Part shown: in pieces, positions 16,951 to 26,614 of the stretch
Layout: every line of letters starts with the position of its first letter
Numbering within the stretch: the first letter of the stretch is position 1
Assembly (NCBI RefSeq): GCF_017303275.1
Contig: NZ_JAFKOJ010000007.1
Coordinates: 245,142-309,141 of the forward strand
Length of the DNA stretch: 64,000 bases
Direction of reading: 5' to 3'
Source: Bacillus sp. NTK034
Lineage (GTDB): Bacteria > Bacillota > Bacilli > Bacillales > Cytobacillaceae
The notes under the pieces: model-generated
Seen by the model: only the letters and a program-made list of their open reading frames with translations
The model's database searches: none
Told to the model about the DNA's origin: nothing
Made by a program: the position numbers and the translations under genes

Positions 16951-17823
16951 ATGGATATTGAACAGCTTAAAGCCTTTATATTTGTTGCCAATACTAAAAG
17001 CTTTACCCGTACAGCAGAGATACTAAATGTTGTACAGTCCACTGTTACATCTAGAATCCAAATGCTTGAAAAGCAATTAGGAAAAGACTTGTTTGAAAGG
17101 GATAAGAGAAACATAAAATTAACAGAATCCGGAAGTGTTTTTCTCCCTTATGCGGAGAGGATATTAGAATTAAACAATGAAGGACTAAAGGCTATCCAAT
17201 TAGAAAATGGCTTTAGAGATCATTTAATAATAGGCACAACGCACGCATTATGGGATTACGTGCTATTTGAATCCATTGATAATTTTCAACAAACACACCC
17301 TGAAGTCTCATTAACCTTAGTAACGGAACATTCCGATATCCTAATTAGAAAAATGATTGATGGATTAATCGATGTCGCGATCGTTTTCTATCCAATTAAT
17401 CATGCAAATATCATTATGGAGCTAATTATTGAGGATTCCTTTGTTCTGGTTGCCGACTCGAATTTTACTATTCCTGATCATTTCGTTTTAAGAAAGGACC
17501 TGAAGAATTACAATTATATACATCTGAATTGGGGTGGAACATTTACAGGATGGTTTAGAGAAGTTTCCTCTAATCAAGATTGCCATCTACAAGTTGACCA
17601 TGTTTCACTCTTATTAAAGTTTTTGAAAACACGAAATGGACTTGGTTTTCTTCCCAATGCAGTTGCTAAACGTTTGATCCAGCAAGATGAAGTAGTTATT
17701 GTTCCCTTTCATACAGACATAGCTGTGCCGAAAAGATCAATATATCTACTGAAAAGAAAAATGACAAAATCAATGGAAAGCTCTGAATTACTTACAAACG
17801 TATTAAAGGAAGCTTTTTTGTGA
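16951..17823 (+). CDS. LysR-family transcriptional regulator
   Basis: It has 290 residues. The N-terminal winged helix (LKAFIFVANTKSFTRTAEILNVVQSTVTSRI) binds DNA, and the rest is a periplasmic-binding-protein-like effector domain. It is transcribed away from the threonine-synthase-like gene with a 131-bp gap, the classic layout in which a LysR protein controls its divergent neighbour. The ribosome binding site is TTAGGGGGAG. The inducer is presumably a substrate of the adjacent enzyme or symporter. Confidence 0.88.
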   Translation: MDIEQLKAFIFVANTKSFTRTAEILNVVQSTVTSRIQMLEKQLGKDLFERDKRNIKLTESGSVFLPYAERILELNNEGLKAIQLENGFRDHLIIGTTHALWDYVLFESIDNFQQTHPEVSLTLVTEHSDILIRKMIDGLIDVAIVFYPINHANIIMELIIEDSFVLVADSNFTIPDHFVLRKDLKNYNYIHLNWGGTFTGWFREVSSNQDCHLQVDHVSLLLKFLKTRNGLGFLPNAVAKRLIQQDEVVIVPFHTDIAVPKRSIYLLKRKMTKSMESSELLTNVLKEAFL

Positions 17824-17927
17824 TTTCAATTTTATTTTGGAGCTCATTCCCGCATTAAATTGGATGAAGTCTCAATGGTTAAGTCCTTTATAATTTCGGA
17901 ATAAAAAATCTTTGCTTAATATAGCAA

Positions 17928-17965
17928 CCCCCTGTAAGATAAGCACTTCATTCTTACAGGGGGGA
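17928..17965 (+). terminator. Terminator after the LysR gene
   Basis: CCCCCTGTAAGA and TCTTACAGGGGG pair perfectly and are followed by ATTTTATT. Confidence 0.8.
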
Positions 17966-18130
17966 TTTTATTATATTAATCTTATATATAGATGCTCTAT
18001 TTTTAGATAACTGTTTTTCCTTTTAGCCAGTGAGATCTGATTCTGGCCTCACTTGAGGAATATACTTTAAGCTAGTTAAACTTTTGTTGGATGGGCAAAA
18101 GCTAACCCCTTTTTATTGATACAGCTTTCT

Positions 18131-19636
18131 CTACCTGCATAAGATATTTTGTTTGAAATCCGAAGCTATTAGCCTGGATGCCATATGCTCTATATCTTTT
18201 GAAAAGACTCGGTCTTTTTTAATCGATGGAACCATATTTCGGCCGAATTCATATAACTGGTAAGTAAACGGTGCCATTTTTGAAATACCTCTATATTCAA
18301 CTGCCTGCATAGCGCAAATGTATTCAATTGATAGTACTTTTCTTGTATTATTAATAATTTTATATGCGTACCGGGAAGCTATTGTACCCATACTAACATG
18401 ATCTTCTTGATTAGCAGATGAAGGGATAGAATCTACACTAGCCGGATGAGCTAATTTCTTATTTTCAGAAACTAAAGAAGCAGCACAATACTGCATGATC
18501 ATTGCACCGGATTGCAGCCCGGGTTCAGGGCTAAGAAAAGGCGGTAAATCATTTAATTGAGGATTCACCAAACGTTCAATTCGTCTTTCTGAGATGTTTG
18601 CGAGTTCCGACATTCCGATTGCCAAAAAGTCCATTGCAAAGGCAATTGATTGCCCATGAAAGTTTCCACCGGACAAAATTTTTTTACCGTTATCGAAAAT
18701 GAGCGGATTATCTGTCGCTGCATTCATTTCAATTTCTAATTTATCTTTAACATAGGACAATACTTGCCATGTTGCTCCATGGACCTGAGGGATACAACGC
18801 AATGAATAAGCATCTTGAACCCTCAGATCACCTTGCTTTGTTACAAGCTGGCTACCATGTAAAACCTGCCGGATTCTTGCGGCTACCTCTATTTGTTCTT
18901 TGTACCCTCTTGCTATTTGTATGTCCTCATCAAATGCATCTATAATACCTTGAAGTCCTTCTAAAGTAAGCGAGGCGATATAGTCTGCCTGCAATGCGAG
19001 ATTTTCTGCTTCAATGTAAGAAACTGCTCCCATTGCAGTCATTGCTTGGGTACCATTAATAAGCGCTAACCCTTCCTTAGCTTTTAAAAAAATAGGCTGT
19101 AGCCCAGTTTTATTAAATACTTCTAGTGTTTCCATTCTTTTATCCTGATAAATTACTTCCCCTTCTCCCACTAAAACAAGTGCCATGTGGGAAAGAGGAG
19201 CAAGATCCCCACTCGCACCTAGTGATCCTTGTTGAGGTACAACAGGGTGAATTTGATAATTTAATAAGTTTATTAATAATTCAATCACCGCCCTTCGAAT
19301 GCCCGAAAAACCTTTCAGCAGAGCGTTTATGCGGAATAATACCATAGCTCTTGTCACAGCTTCAGAAAAAGGCTCACCAACCCCACATGCATGGCTCCTA
19401 ATTAAATTCAATTGTAGCTCTTCTACATTCTCTTGTTGTATATAAACATCGCTAAATTTACCGAACCCGGTTGTAATCCCGTATATTACCTGTTGGTTAG
19501 CTACAATATCATATACAGCTTTTCTACTTGCATTTACTTGACCCCAAATGTAATCAGGGACAAAAACGGGTTCATTTTCGAATATAATTTTAAATGCTTT
19601 TTCCATGGTTAATGAATTTCCTGTCAATTCGATCAA
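18131..19636 (-). CDS. hutH: Histidine ammonia-lyase HutH
   Basis: It converts histidine to urocanate and ammonia, the first step of histidine degradation. The tripeptide A141-S142-G143 in [12 protein letters not shown] forms the MIO electrophile. Other family marks are [12 protein letters not shown] near residue 52, the conserved MNAATDNPL, and the GNFHGQ active-site loop. The length of 501 is normal. The start is TTG behind GGGTGG. HutP lies immediately upstream, with an attenuator between. The other hut enzymes (HutU, HutI, HutG) are not next to it, so here the enzyme is separated from the rest of the pathway. Confidence 0.92.
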   Translation of the reverse strand: MIELTGNSLTMEKAFKIIFENEPVFVPDYIWGQVNASRKAVYDIVANQQVIYGITTGFGKFSDVYIQQENVEELQLNLIRSHACGVGEPFSEAVTRAMVLFRINALLKGFSGIRRAVIELLINLLNYQIHPVVPQQGSLGASGDLAPLSHMALVLVGEGEVIYQDKRMETLEVFNKTGLQPIFLKAKEGLALINGTQAMTAMGAVSYIEAENLALQADYIASLTLEGLQGIIDAFDEDIQIARGYKEQIEVAARIRQVLHGSQLVTKQGDLRVQDAYSLRCIPQVHGATWQVLSYVKDKLEIEMNAATDNPLIFDNGKKILSGGNFHGQSIAFAMDFLAIGMSELANISERRIERLVNPQLNDLPPFLSPEPGLQSGAMIMQYCAASLVSENKKLAHPASVDSIPSSANQEDHVSMGTIASRYAYKIINNTRKVLSIEYICAMQAVEYRGISKMAPFTYQLYEFGRNMVPSIKKDRVFSKDIEHMASRLIASDFKQNILCR

Positions 19637-19699
19637 AACTATTCCACCCTTCTGGTAAATTAACTATCCGTGAGATAGTAGTAGATTTAAGAAATATTT

Positions 19700-19762
19700 A
19701 AAAACAAAAGGAGACCATACCACCAGATTCCTACTGTTGAAATCTGATGATATAGTCCCCTG
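19700..19762 (-). terminator. hut attenuator: terminator between hutP and hutH
   Basis: On the minus strand AGGGGACTATATCATCAGATT pairs with the later segment ending GGTATGGTCTCCTTTT, with several G-U pairs. It is followed by TTTTGTTTTT. It sits inside the hutP-hutH gap, exactly where the Bacillus hut operon has the terminator that HutP plus histidine opens. Confidence 0.8.
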
Positions 19763-19784
19763 ATAACTTAATCACTATGGACTA
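19760..19784 (-). promoter_or_regulatory. Putative HutP-binding NAG triplets upstream of the hut attenuator
   Basis: Reading the transcript, TAG-TCCA-TAG, then AAG-TTAT-CAG lie directly before and into the terminator stem. HutP is known to bind NAG triplets separated by four nucleotides. This supports histidine-dependent antitermination of hutH. Confidence 0.6.
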
Positions 19785-19786
19785 AT

Positions 19787-20239
19787 TTAAATATGATTGA
19801 TACCCAAACCAATTGCTTCATGCTCAGAACCTTTTACTGGAGCACCAATTGTTCCGTAAAGGGCCACCGCTACCCATTCTCCTTCTTCCTCGGAACTATA
19901 TGGCTTGCCTCTTATTACAGCGAAACTTAATCCTACGGTTCGTAAAACAGTTCCTAGTAGTACTTGCCCTCTTGTAACCCCATGAAGCGCCTCCATGATT
20001 GCATGATATAAAGCATGCGTTTCACGGTATAAGTCTTTTTCAATGACTTGATTTTGCCTGGCAGCTGTTTCTATTGCAGCAACCACCTTCTGAGTTTCCA
20101 TCGAGCCGGTTTTACCCTGACAATATATATAACCTTGTAATCTTAAATCTTTAATAAATTCAGGTTCTAGCTTCTCATTACCTAAAAGAGCCAATAGCAT
20201 TGCGTTTCTTCCAATTCTTGAATCAGGTCTTACGTCCAT
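19787..20239 (-). CDS. hutP: HutP, histidine-responsive antiterminator
   Basis: HutP is an RNA-binding hexamer that, with L-histidine and Mg2+, prevents termination before hutH. The sequence is close to B. subtilis HutP along its whole length: [35 protein letters not shown] and [11 protein letters not shown], ending in GLGINHI. The frame opens at a GTG at 20254, but the ATG at 20239 fits the known N-terminus better, giving 150 residues. The gene lies 88 bp after the transporter operon and has its own promoter. Confidence 0.92.
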   Translation of the reverse strand: MDVRPDSRIGRNAMLLALLGNEKLEPEFIKDLRLQGYIYCQGKTGSMETQKVVAAIETAARQNQVIEKDLYRETHALYHAIMEALHGVTRGQVLLGTVLRTVGLSFAVIRGKPYSSEEEGEWVAVALYGTIGAPVKGSEHEAIGLGINHI

Positions 20240-20290
20240 AGGGCAGACACTCACAATTCTGTTAGATTATATGACTAAAGGATTATATTA

Positions 20291-20319
20291 ATCTTATTAA
20301 CAGATTAATATTTTGTCAA
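20291..20319 (-). promoter_or_regulatory. hutP promoter
   Basis: TTGACA (20319-20314) and TAAGAT (20296-20291) are separated by 17 bp on the minus strand, about 50 bp before hutP. The -35 is perfect and the -10 is moderate. Confidence 0.5.
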
Positions 20320-20341
20320 TATCGAATTTTCTAACAATTTT

Positions 20342-21295
20342 TCAAGCTAAATGGCAAGCTACGAAATGCTGTTTGTCTACTTGTTTTAGAATAGGTTTTT
20401 GCTGAAAGCACATCTCTGTTGCTAGAGAACACCTTGTTTGATAAACACAACCGCAGGGAGGATTGGTTGGACTCGGTAAGTCTCCTGAAACAGTTATCTT
20501 TTCTTTAGCTTCCTCTATAGCTGGGTCAGCGATCGGGATCGCTTTAAGAAGAGAAGTAGTATATGGATGAAGCGGGTTTTCATAGAGCCTTTTACTAGGT
20601 GCTAATTCCATCAAATTTCCTAAATACATTACACCGATTCGATCACTGATTAACTTTACCATGGATAAATCATGAGAAATAAATAAATAGGTCAGCTTTT
20701 TCTTTTGCTGAAGCTCCATCAAAAGATTTACAATTTGTGCCTGAACGGATACATCTAACGCTGATATGGGCTCATCCGCTATAATAAACAGTGGTTCAAC
20801 AGCCAATGCCCGTGCTATGCCTATTCTTTGCCTCTGGCCACCGCTAAACTCATGTGCATAACGATTAGCATGCTTTCGCTTTAAGCCTACGGTTTCTAAT
20901 AACTGATATACTGCCTTTTTTCTTTCTTCCCCTTTTTTTAAGCGATGGATATCTAGTCCTTCTGCAATGATATCTGCAACCGTCATCCTCGGATTTAATG
21001 AAGCGTATGGGTCCTGAAATATCATTTGTATATTTTTATGAAAATCTTTTTTATCGTTTTTAGATAACTTGTGCACATCTTTTCCTTTAAAAAATACCTT
21101 TCCTGATGTTGCTTGGTATAATCGAATAATAGTCCTTCCAATTGTTGATTTACCACAGCCGGACTCGCCTACTAATCCAAGTGTTTCTCCTTCATAAATA
21201 TCAAACGAAATATCATCAACCGCTTTTAATTCGAATCCTTTTCCCACTTGAAAATGTTTTGTTAGTTTTTTTACTTCCAGGATTTTTTCCATCAA
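20342..21295 (-). CDS. oppF: Oligopeptide ABC transporter ATPase, OppF-like
   Basis: It has 317 residues. Walker A is GESGCGKST, the signature loop SGGQRQRIGIARAL, Walker B LFIIADEPISALDV, and the switch His is in FISHDLSMV. The C-terminal oligopeptide-transport extension carries the Cys cluster (PPCGCVYQTRC). It is the last gene of an A-B-C-D-F operon and powers import of peptides or related solutes together with OppD. The ATG at 21292 has GGGAGA upstream. Confidence 0.9.
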   Translation of the reverse strand: MMEKILEVKKLTKHFQVGKGFELKAVDDISFDIYEGETLGLVGESGCGKSTIGRTIIRLYQATSGKVFFKGKDVHKLSKNDKKDFHKNIQMIFQDPYASLNPRMTVADIIAEGLDIHRLKKGEERKKAVYQLLETVGLKRKHANRYAHEFSGGQRQRIGIARALAVEPLFIIADEPISALDVSVQAQIVNLLMELQQKKKLTYLFISHDLSMVKLISDRIGVMYLGNLMELAPSKRLYENPLHPYTTSLLKAIPIADPAIEEAKEKITVSGDLPSPTNPPCGCVYQTRCSLATEMCFQQKPILKQVDKQHFVACHLA

Positions 21296-21408
21296 GATCT
21301 CCCTTCATTACTAATTCCTATTTAATAAAATCCCGGCATCGGCAGGGTTAGTTGGTTTTCACTTTTTTAAAAAATACAAGATATAATAATGGATGCATGG
21401 AAGGATTC

Positions 21409-22431
21409 TTATTCATTAGCCGCTTGGGATACTGTTTTGTTAGTTGCGACTTTCGGGGCTCTTGGGTCCATTAACCAGCAATTTAAATGATGAGTACGTG
21501 ATAGCACCGTTTTTTCCGGAATATATTCATCGCAGACATCCATTGCAAAAGGACATCGCGGAGTAAAAGCGCAGCCTTTTGGAGGTTCTGCAAGGTCCGG
21601 CGGAGTTCCGTCAATGGCCGTTAACTTTTGGTCTCGGCTGTGATCAAGTTTGGGTATAGATTCTAATAATCCAAGAGTATAGGGGTGCTTAGGATTGTAA
21701 AAGATTTCACTTTTTGTACCACTTTCGACTATTTTTCCAGCATACATAATACTGACTCGATCCGAAAACCTTGCCACTACTCCTAAATCATGTGTAATAA
21801 GAATAATCGCCATGCCCATTTTTTGCTGGAGTTCTTTTAATAGATCTAGAATTTGAGATTGAATGGTGACATCTAAAGCTGTCGTGGGTTCATCCGCAAT
21901 TAAAAGATCAGGTTCGCAGATCAGCGCCATAGCTATGACAATTCGCTGCCTCATTCCTCCGCTGAGCTGATGAGGATATTTGGTACAGCAATGTACAGGG
22001 TTGGGTATACCCACTTGCTTTATAATGTCAATTGTTTTTTCGCGTGCCAACTTTTTATTGTAGCCTTTATGAATAATGAGACCCTCTGCAATTTGGTCGC
22101 CAACCTTCATTGTCGGATTTAATGAGGTCATCGGATCTTGAAAAACCATTCCTATCTTTGCTCCTCGAATCTTCGATAACTGTTTTTTCTTCATTGTTGT
22201 GATTTCTTCACCGTTAAACAATATGGATCCCTTTGGAATGGTGCAAGATTTCTCAGGCAGCAATTTCATAATGCTTTTTGCAGTAACTGATTTCCCGCAA
22301 CCCGATTCACCGACAATAGCAAGAACTTCCCCTTTATTGACATGAAAGGAAATCCCGCGGACAGCTTGGATATGCTGGTTTTTAGAATTAAAATTAACGT
22401 GAAGGTCTTTCACTTCAAGTAGTCTGTTCAC
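21409..22431 (-). CDS. oppD: Oligopeptide ABC transporter ATPase, OppD-like
   Basis: It has 340 residues. Walker A is GESGCGKSVT, the signature loop SGGMRQRIVIAMAL, and Walker B LLIADEPTTALDV. The C-terminal extension contains GCAFTPRCPFAMDVC. It starts at GTG after GGGGAGGAG. It forms the heterodimeric ATPase with OppF; there is a gap of about 110 bp between them. Confidence 0.9.
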   Translation of the reverse strand: MNRLLEVKDLHVNFNSKNQHIQAVRGISFHVNKGEVLAIVGESGCGKSVTAKSIMKLLPEKSCTIPKGSILFNGEEITTMKKKQLSKIRGAKIGMVFQDPMTSLNPTMKVGDQIAEGLIIHKGYNKKLAREKTIDIIKQVGIPNPVHCCTKYPHQLSGGMRQRIVIAMALICEPDLLIADEPTTALDVTIQSQILDLLKELQQKMGMAIILITHDLGVVARFSDRVSIMYAGKIVESGTKSEIFYNPKHPYTLGLLESIPKLDHSRDQKLTAIDGTPPDLAEPPKGCAFTPRCPFAMDVCDEYIPEKTVLSRTHHLNCWLMDPRAPKVATNKTVSQAANE

Positions 22432-22475
22432 ATTTATCTCCTCCCCTAATATATGAATTAAACTATGAGGTATCT

Positions 22476-23393
22476 TTATTTTTTCAGCTTAGGATCTAGG
22501 GCATCTCTTAAACCATCTCCAAGTACATTAAATGAAAACATAGTTAAGGAAATAAACAATGCAGGGAAAAATAGTCTCCATGTTTCCCCTGTTAATAAAG
22601 TGACAAGGCCCTCTGACGTCATAGTTCCCCAACTTGCAAGCGGAACCGGCACACCAAGCCCTAAAAAACTTAATGTTGCTTCTGCAAATATGGCACCAGG
22701 AACAGATAATGTCATGCTTACAATGATCGGACCCATCGCATTCGGAATAAGATGTTTAAAAAGTACTCTGAAAAAACTTCCTCCCAATACCTGTGATGCT
22801 AATACAAATTCAGACTCTTTCAATCTTAGAATTTCCCCTCTAACTAAACGTGCCATTCCTATCCATCCAGTGGCAGCCATCGCTATAATAATTGTAAGTA
22901 AACCTGGTTTTAATACGACCATTAATAAAATTGTTACAAGCAAATGAGGCAGTCCATAAAGAATATCTACGATTCTCATCATAATTTCATCTGTTTTTCC
23001 ACCTTTGTAAGCTGCAATCGCTCCCCATATAACACCTATTATTAGGTCTAATATAACCGCTGTTATCCCAATAAAGAGGGAAATTCGGGAGCCAACCCAA
23101 GTCCTTGAAAATATATCCCTTCCTAAATCATCTGTTCCAAACCAATTATCTGTTGATGGAGGGAGATTAGCATTTAACAGACTTTGGTCTGAATATGAAT
23201 AAGGTACAAGCATGGGACCTATAATGGACATCGTGATTAAACAGATTATGATTCCAAGACCTGTCATAGCCAACTTGTTATGTTTTAGTCTCCCCAATGC
23301 GTCTTTCCAAAAAGAGACACTCGGTTTACTTAGTAAATCCTCATCTTTGTTTTGTTTCCTAAACACAAAGAGTTCATCCCGCACTGGCTGCAT
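22476..23393 (-). CDS. oppC: Oligopeptide ABC transporter permease, OppC-like
   Basis: It has 305 residues with a cytoplasmic N-terminal segment, one N-terminal helix, then the BPD_transp_1 permease domain. The EAA loop region is EATLSFLGLGVPVPLASWG. The OppC-specific N-terminal extension (FWKDALGRLKHNKLAMTGLGII) is present. It starts 3 bp after oppB, so the pair is translationally coupled. Confidence 0.9.
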   Translation of the reverse strand: MQPVRDELFVFRKQNKDEDLLSKPSVSFWKDALGRLKHNKLAMTGLGIIICLITMSIIGPMLVPYSYSDQSLLNANLPPSTDNWFGTDDLGRDIFSRTWVGSRISLFIGITAVILDLIIGVIWGAIAAYKGGKTDEIMMRIVDILYGLPHLLVTILLMVVLKPGLLTIIIAMAATGWIGMARLVRGEILRLKESEFVLASQVLGGSFFRVLFKHLIPNAMGPIIVSMTLSVPGAIFAEATLSFLGLGVPVPLASWGTMTSEGLVTLLTGETWRLFFPALFISLTMFSFNVLGDGLRDALDPKLKK

Positions 23394-23396
23394 CTG

Positions 23397-24326
23397 TTAT
23401 CCCCTCCCTTTCATAAGTTTTATTCTTGGGTCAATCAGAACATATGCAATATCAACCAATATAATAAAGAATACTAAGATAGCGCTATAAAAAACTGTTG
23501 TCCCTAAGATTAATGGATAATCTCTATCTGTAATTCCTTCCACAAAGTACTTGCCTAATCCAGGCACACCGAAAATTTGTTCAATAACAAAGCTTCCTGT
23601 CAATACAGTGGCTGTTATAGGTCCCAGTATGGTTACAACTGGAATCATAGCATTTCTAAGCACATGCCTAAATACGAATCTGATACCGGTTACACCCTTT
23701 GCCATTGCAGTTTGAATATAATCCATAGATAAAACTTCAAGGATGCTCGATCTAGTTAGGCGGGCAATATATGCCATTGGTGTAACGGCGAGTGCAACAC
23801 TTGGCAAGACGGAATGCTTCCATGTCCCCCAGGTTGCAACTGGAAACCATTGTAGCTTAATTGCAAAAAAGTTGATTAAAACTGTTGCGAATATGAAACT
23901 GGGAACAGAAAGGCCAAGAATAGCGATAATCATAGAAAAATAGTCAATTGCACTATTGTGGCGAATAGCAGCAAATATTCCTAATACAATACCAAAAAAA
24001 GTTGCAATAAGAATGGCTTGCAGACCAATCATGGACGAAACTGGAAAACCACTTGCTATTAATTCATTTACTGTTTGATTATCCCATTTGATTGAAGGTC
24101 CGAAGTCGAATAATAACGCTCCTTTAAGATACTTAATATATTGAATTAACATGGGATCGTTAAGCCCATAATGCTGCTTTAAGTTTTCGACTACCTGTTC
24201 AGGTATTCGATTTTCACTCGTAAAAGGATCTCCTGGTATGGCATACATTAATAAAAAGGTAAGTGAAATAATAACGAACAGTGTCATAAAGACACTAATA
24301 ATTCTCCTAACCAGAAATTGGCGCAT
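23397..24326 (-). CDS. oppB: Oligopeptide ABC transporter permease, OppB-like
   Basis: It has 309 residues. The N-terminal helix (RRIISVFMTLFVIISLTFLL) and six-helix permease core are typical of OppB/DppB. The EAA-type segment is SFVIEQIFGVPGLGKYF. A GGAGGGG site precedes the ATG. It follows oppA after a 131-bp gap that contains a hairpin. Confidence 0.9.
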   Translation of the reverse strand: MRQFLVRRIISVFMTLFVIISLTFLLMYAIPGDPFTSENRIPEQVVENLKQHYGLNDPMLIQYIKYLKGALLFDFGPSIKWDNQTVNELIASGFPVSSMIGLQAILIATFFGIVLGIFAAIRHNSAIDYFSMIIAILGLSVPSFIFATVLINFFAIKLQWFPVATWGTWKHSVLPSVALAVTPMAYIARLTRSSILEVLSMDYIQTAMAKGVTGIRFVFRHVLRNAMIPVVTILGPITATVLTGSFVIEQIFGVPGLGKYFVEGITDRDYPLILGTTVFYSAILVFFIILVDIAYVLIDPRIKLMKGRG

Positions 24327-24371
24327 AATTCCCCTCCTATATTCTTTTAGCAGGAACTACTTGAAAACAAC

Positions 24372-24400
24372 TGAAAAAGTGTACTTTTCGTACACTCTTT
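24372..24400 (-). terminator. Intercistronic hairpin between oppA and oppB
   Basis: GAAAAAGTGTAC and GTACACTCTTTC pair with one mismatch around a 5-nt loop. Placed after the binding-protein gene, it probably stabilises the oppA mRNA or lowers expression of the downstream genes. Confidence 0.6.
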
Positions 24401-24457
24401 CAGCGAAATTTCTAACAAAAACCTAAACTCATTTTTCGGATTAAGTGGTGTTAGTCT

Positions 24458-26116
24458 TTATTTCACAGACGCCTCCCGGAAATCAATGGCATGGATAGTA
24501 TATTGAAAGATTCCATCAATATTATCCTTTTGCAGATATACCTTCGTTCGGTAAAACAGAGGTGAAATGGCCATTTGGTCTATCAGGACCTCTTCTGCCT
24601 CCACCAAATACTGAGCACGATCTTCCAAATTCAATTCAGCTTCTGCTTTTTTCATTAATTGATCGTACTCAGGAATAGAGATATTACTATAGTTATAGAA
24701 ATCCCTTGTCATGAATTGCCCCATTAAATTACTTGCATCATCATAGTCCGCACCTGTACTATAAATTGCTAGTTGATAATCCCCTGCTTGAACATTTTGA
24801 ACAAATACTTTACGCTCCATTGTTTGGAGTTCAACTTCTATCCCTAAGTTTTTCTTCCACATTTCTTGCATGGCTTGGGAGAGCTTATTGTACGTATCAT
24901 CTGTATAGAATAGTAGATTGATTTTCGGTAAAGAGGAGAGGCCTAATTCATCTAGCCCTTCCTGCAGCATTTGTTTTGCTTTTTCTATATCATTATCCTT
25001 AAACAAGGATTCTCCAGCCAAATCCCTAAATTCTCCCGCGCCGCTGCTCAATCCAATTGGAATTAAGCCTAAAGCTGGAATTTCTCCTCCTTGTGTTACC
25101 TTTTCAACTAAAAGTTTTCTATCCAACCCTAAACCCAATGCTTGGCGTATTTTTTCGTTCGCGAAAATGTCATTTTTGTGATTAAAACGTAAATAAGCTA
25201 AACTTGCACTTGGCGCTGTATTTGCCTCTCCAGAAGAAATTAATTTATTTCTTATCGAATTTGGTATGTTCGTAGAGAAGTCAAGCTCATTTGATTGGTA
25301 CATTGCATATTCAGTATTTTGTTCATTTACCATTACCCACTTTAGCTTATCCAGTTTAACGACTTCTTTCCCCCAATAGTGTTTATTGGGAACCATTATT
25401 AATTCTTGTCCGTGCTTCCAGCTTGCGATTTTAAAGGGGCCGTTTGAAACAAAAGAGTCAGCTTCTGATGCCCATTTTGTATTTGCTTTATCAACTTCTT
25501 CATTGATTGGTAATAATGTGAAAAAGGCTGTTAGTCCCAAGAAGAAGGAAGTTGGTTTTTCTAAAGTAACTTCAAGAGTATATTCATCTACAGCTTTAAC
25601 ACCAAGCTGAGCAGGATCCTTTAACGAGCCTTCATTATATGCTGCTCCATTTTTGATAAAAAATAAATTACTTCCTAGCGGAGATGCTACTTCAGGCCTT
25701 AATACCTTTTCCCAGGAATAGACAAAATCTTGGGCAGTCACTGGGTCACCATTTGACCATTTCGCATCTTTATTTAAGTAGAACGTGTAAATTGTCCCAT
25801 CATCTGAAGTTTCCCATCTTTCAGCCACACCTGGAACTATTTTTCCTTCTTTATCCAAACGAACGAGGCCTTCAAATAATTGGTTTGATATATCCCCAGC
25901 AACCTGGTTATCAATTAAAGCAGGTTCGAGACTAGGTGGTTCAGATAAGGCATTTACTGTAATCACCTGTTCTTTGGTGGAATCTTTTTTCGCATCCTTG
26001 GTTTCATTATCTGTCTGGTTATTCACCTGACTATTATTACTGCATGCACTTATAAGTAAGGTAATTACAATAAAGAAGGTTAGAAATACAAATCGACTTC
26101 TTAATTTAATCATCAC
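24458..26116 (-). CDS. oppA: Peptide-binding lipoprotein, OppA-like
   Basis: It has 552 residues. The N-terminus is a lipoprotein signal with lipobox LISAC near residue 25, followed by an Asn/Lys-rich linker. The rest is a family 5 solute-binding protein (LSEPPSLEPALIDNQVAGDI, then WSNGDPVTAQDFVYSWEKVL). It should capture peptides outside the cell for OppBCDF. The start is a GTG or the adjacent ATG (26113) behind AGGGGG. Its 5' leader carries a terminator and HutP-like triplets, so the substrate may be histidine-rich peptides; that part is inference. Confidence 0.9.
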   Translation of the reverse strand: MMIKLRSRFVFLTFFIVITLLISACSNNSQVNNQTDNETKDAKKDSTKEQVITVNALSEPPSLEPALIDNQVAGDISNQLFEGLVRLDKEGKIVPGVAERWETSDDGTIYTFYLNKDAKWSNGDPVTAQDFVYSWEKVLRPEVASPLGSNLFFIKNGAAYNEGSLKDPAQLGVKAVDEYTLEVTLEKPTSFFLGLTAFFTLLPINEEVDKANTKWASEADSFVSNGPFKIASWKHGQELIMVPNKHYWGKEVVKLDKLKWVMVNEQNTEYAMYQSNELDFSTNIPNSIRNKLISSGEANTAPSASLAYLRFNHKNDIFANEKIRQALGLGLDRKLLVEKVTQGGEIPALGLIPIGLSSGAGEFRDLAGESLFKDNDIEKAKQMLQEGLDELGLSSLPKINLLFYTDDTYNKLSQAMQEMWKKNLGIEVELQTMERKVFVQNVQAGDYQLAIYSTGADYDDASNLMGQFMTRDFYNYSNISIPEYDQLMKKAEAELNLEDRAQYLVEAEEVLIDQMAISPLFYRTKVYLQKDNIDGIFQYTIHAIDFREASVK

Positions 26117-26202
26117 ATATCCCCCTATATTCTTTTTAAACAGCGGAAACTCTTGTTATTTATGAAACTTCTAACAATATCACCTCCGACATCTAATTGA
26201 AT

Positions 26203-26267
26203 AATAAAAAAGGAGGCATATCGAATAACCTATGCATAATGCATAAAGAAATTCGATATAGCCCCCT
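26203..26267 (-). terminator. Leader terminator (attenuator) of the opp operon
   Basis: On the transcript AGGGGGC-T-ATATCGAAT pairs with ATTCGATAT-GCCTCCT (16 pairs and one bulge), followed by TTTTTTATT. It lies 87 bp before oppA and within its transcript. The 5' arm (AGGGGnCTATATC) is almost the same as that of the hutP-hutH attenuator. Confidence 0.75.
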
Positions 26268-26274
26268 AATTCAA

Positions 26275-26291
26275 CTAATAACTGTAGACTA
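26275..26291 (-). promoter_or_regulatory. HutP-type binding site (NAG triplets spaced by 4 nt) in the opp leader
   Basis: The transcript reads TAG-TCTA-CAG-TTAT-TAG: three NAG triplets each four nucleotides apart, which is the pattern HutP recognises. The site ends 7 nt before the terminator stem. hutP is the gene following this operon. Confidence 0.6.
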
Positions 26292-26345
26292 TATATGAAT
26301 TGCGGATTATAATTTTGAAAATTCAAAATCAAATAACTAATCATA

Positions 26346-26374
26346 ATATTAAGTAAATATATCCGGATTGTCAA
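26346..26374 (-). promoter_or_regulatory. Promoter of the opp operon
   Basis: TTGACA (26374-26369) and TAATAT (26351-26346) are 17 bp apart on the minus strand. Transcription would start near 26338, giving a leader of about 220 nt that includes the NAG site and terminator. Confidence 0.65.
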
Positions 26375-26614
26375 TAGTTCGATTCCCGATATTTTAAGTA
26401 GAATCCTTCGAAGTCTTATTGCTGAACATTTGACACTCATAAAAGGTTACTAAGAAAAATAAACGTATTATTGCTAAGTGAATTAAAACTAATCATTTAC
26501 GATCAACTGTTAATTATGGGTAAATAATTGATTAGGCCTTTTGTACATTTGAGGCTATTATTTTGAACCTGCTTTCACTTCCAAAGAAAAAGCATGTCCG
26601 CAACCAGGATGTCA

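Noticed and set aside
18005..18060. Partial inverted repeats (GCCAG/CTGGC) after hutH
   Set aside because: Short and without a T run; not good enough to call a terminator.
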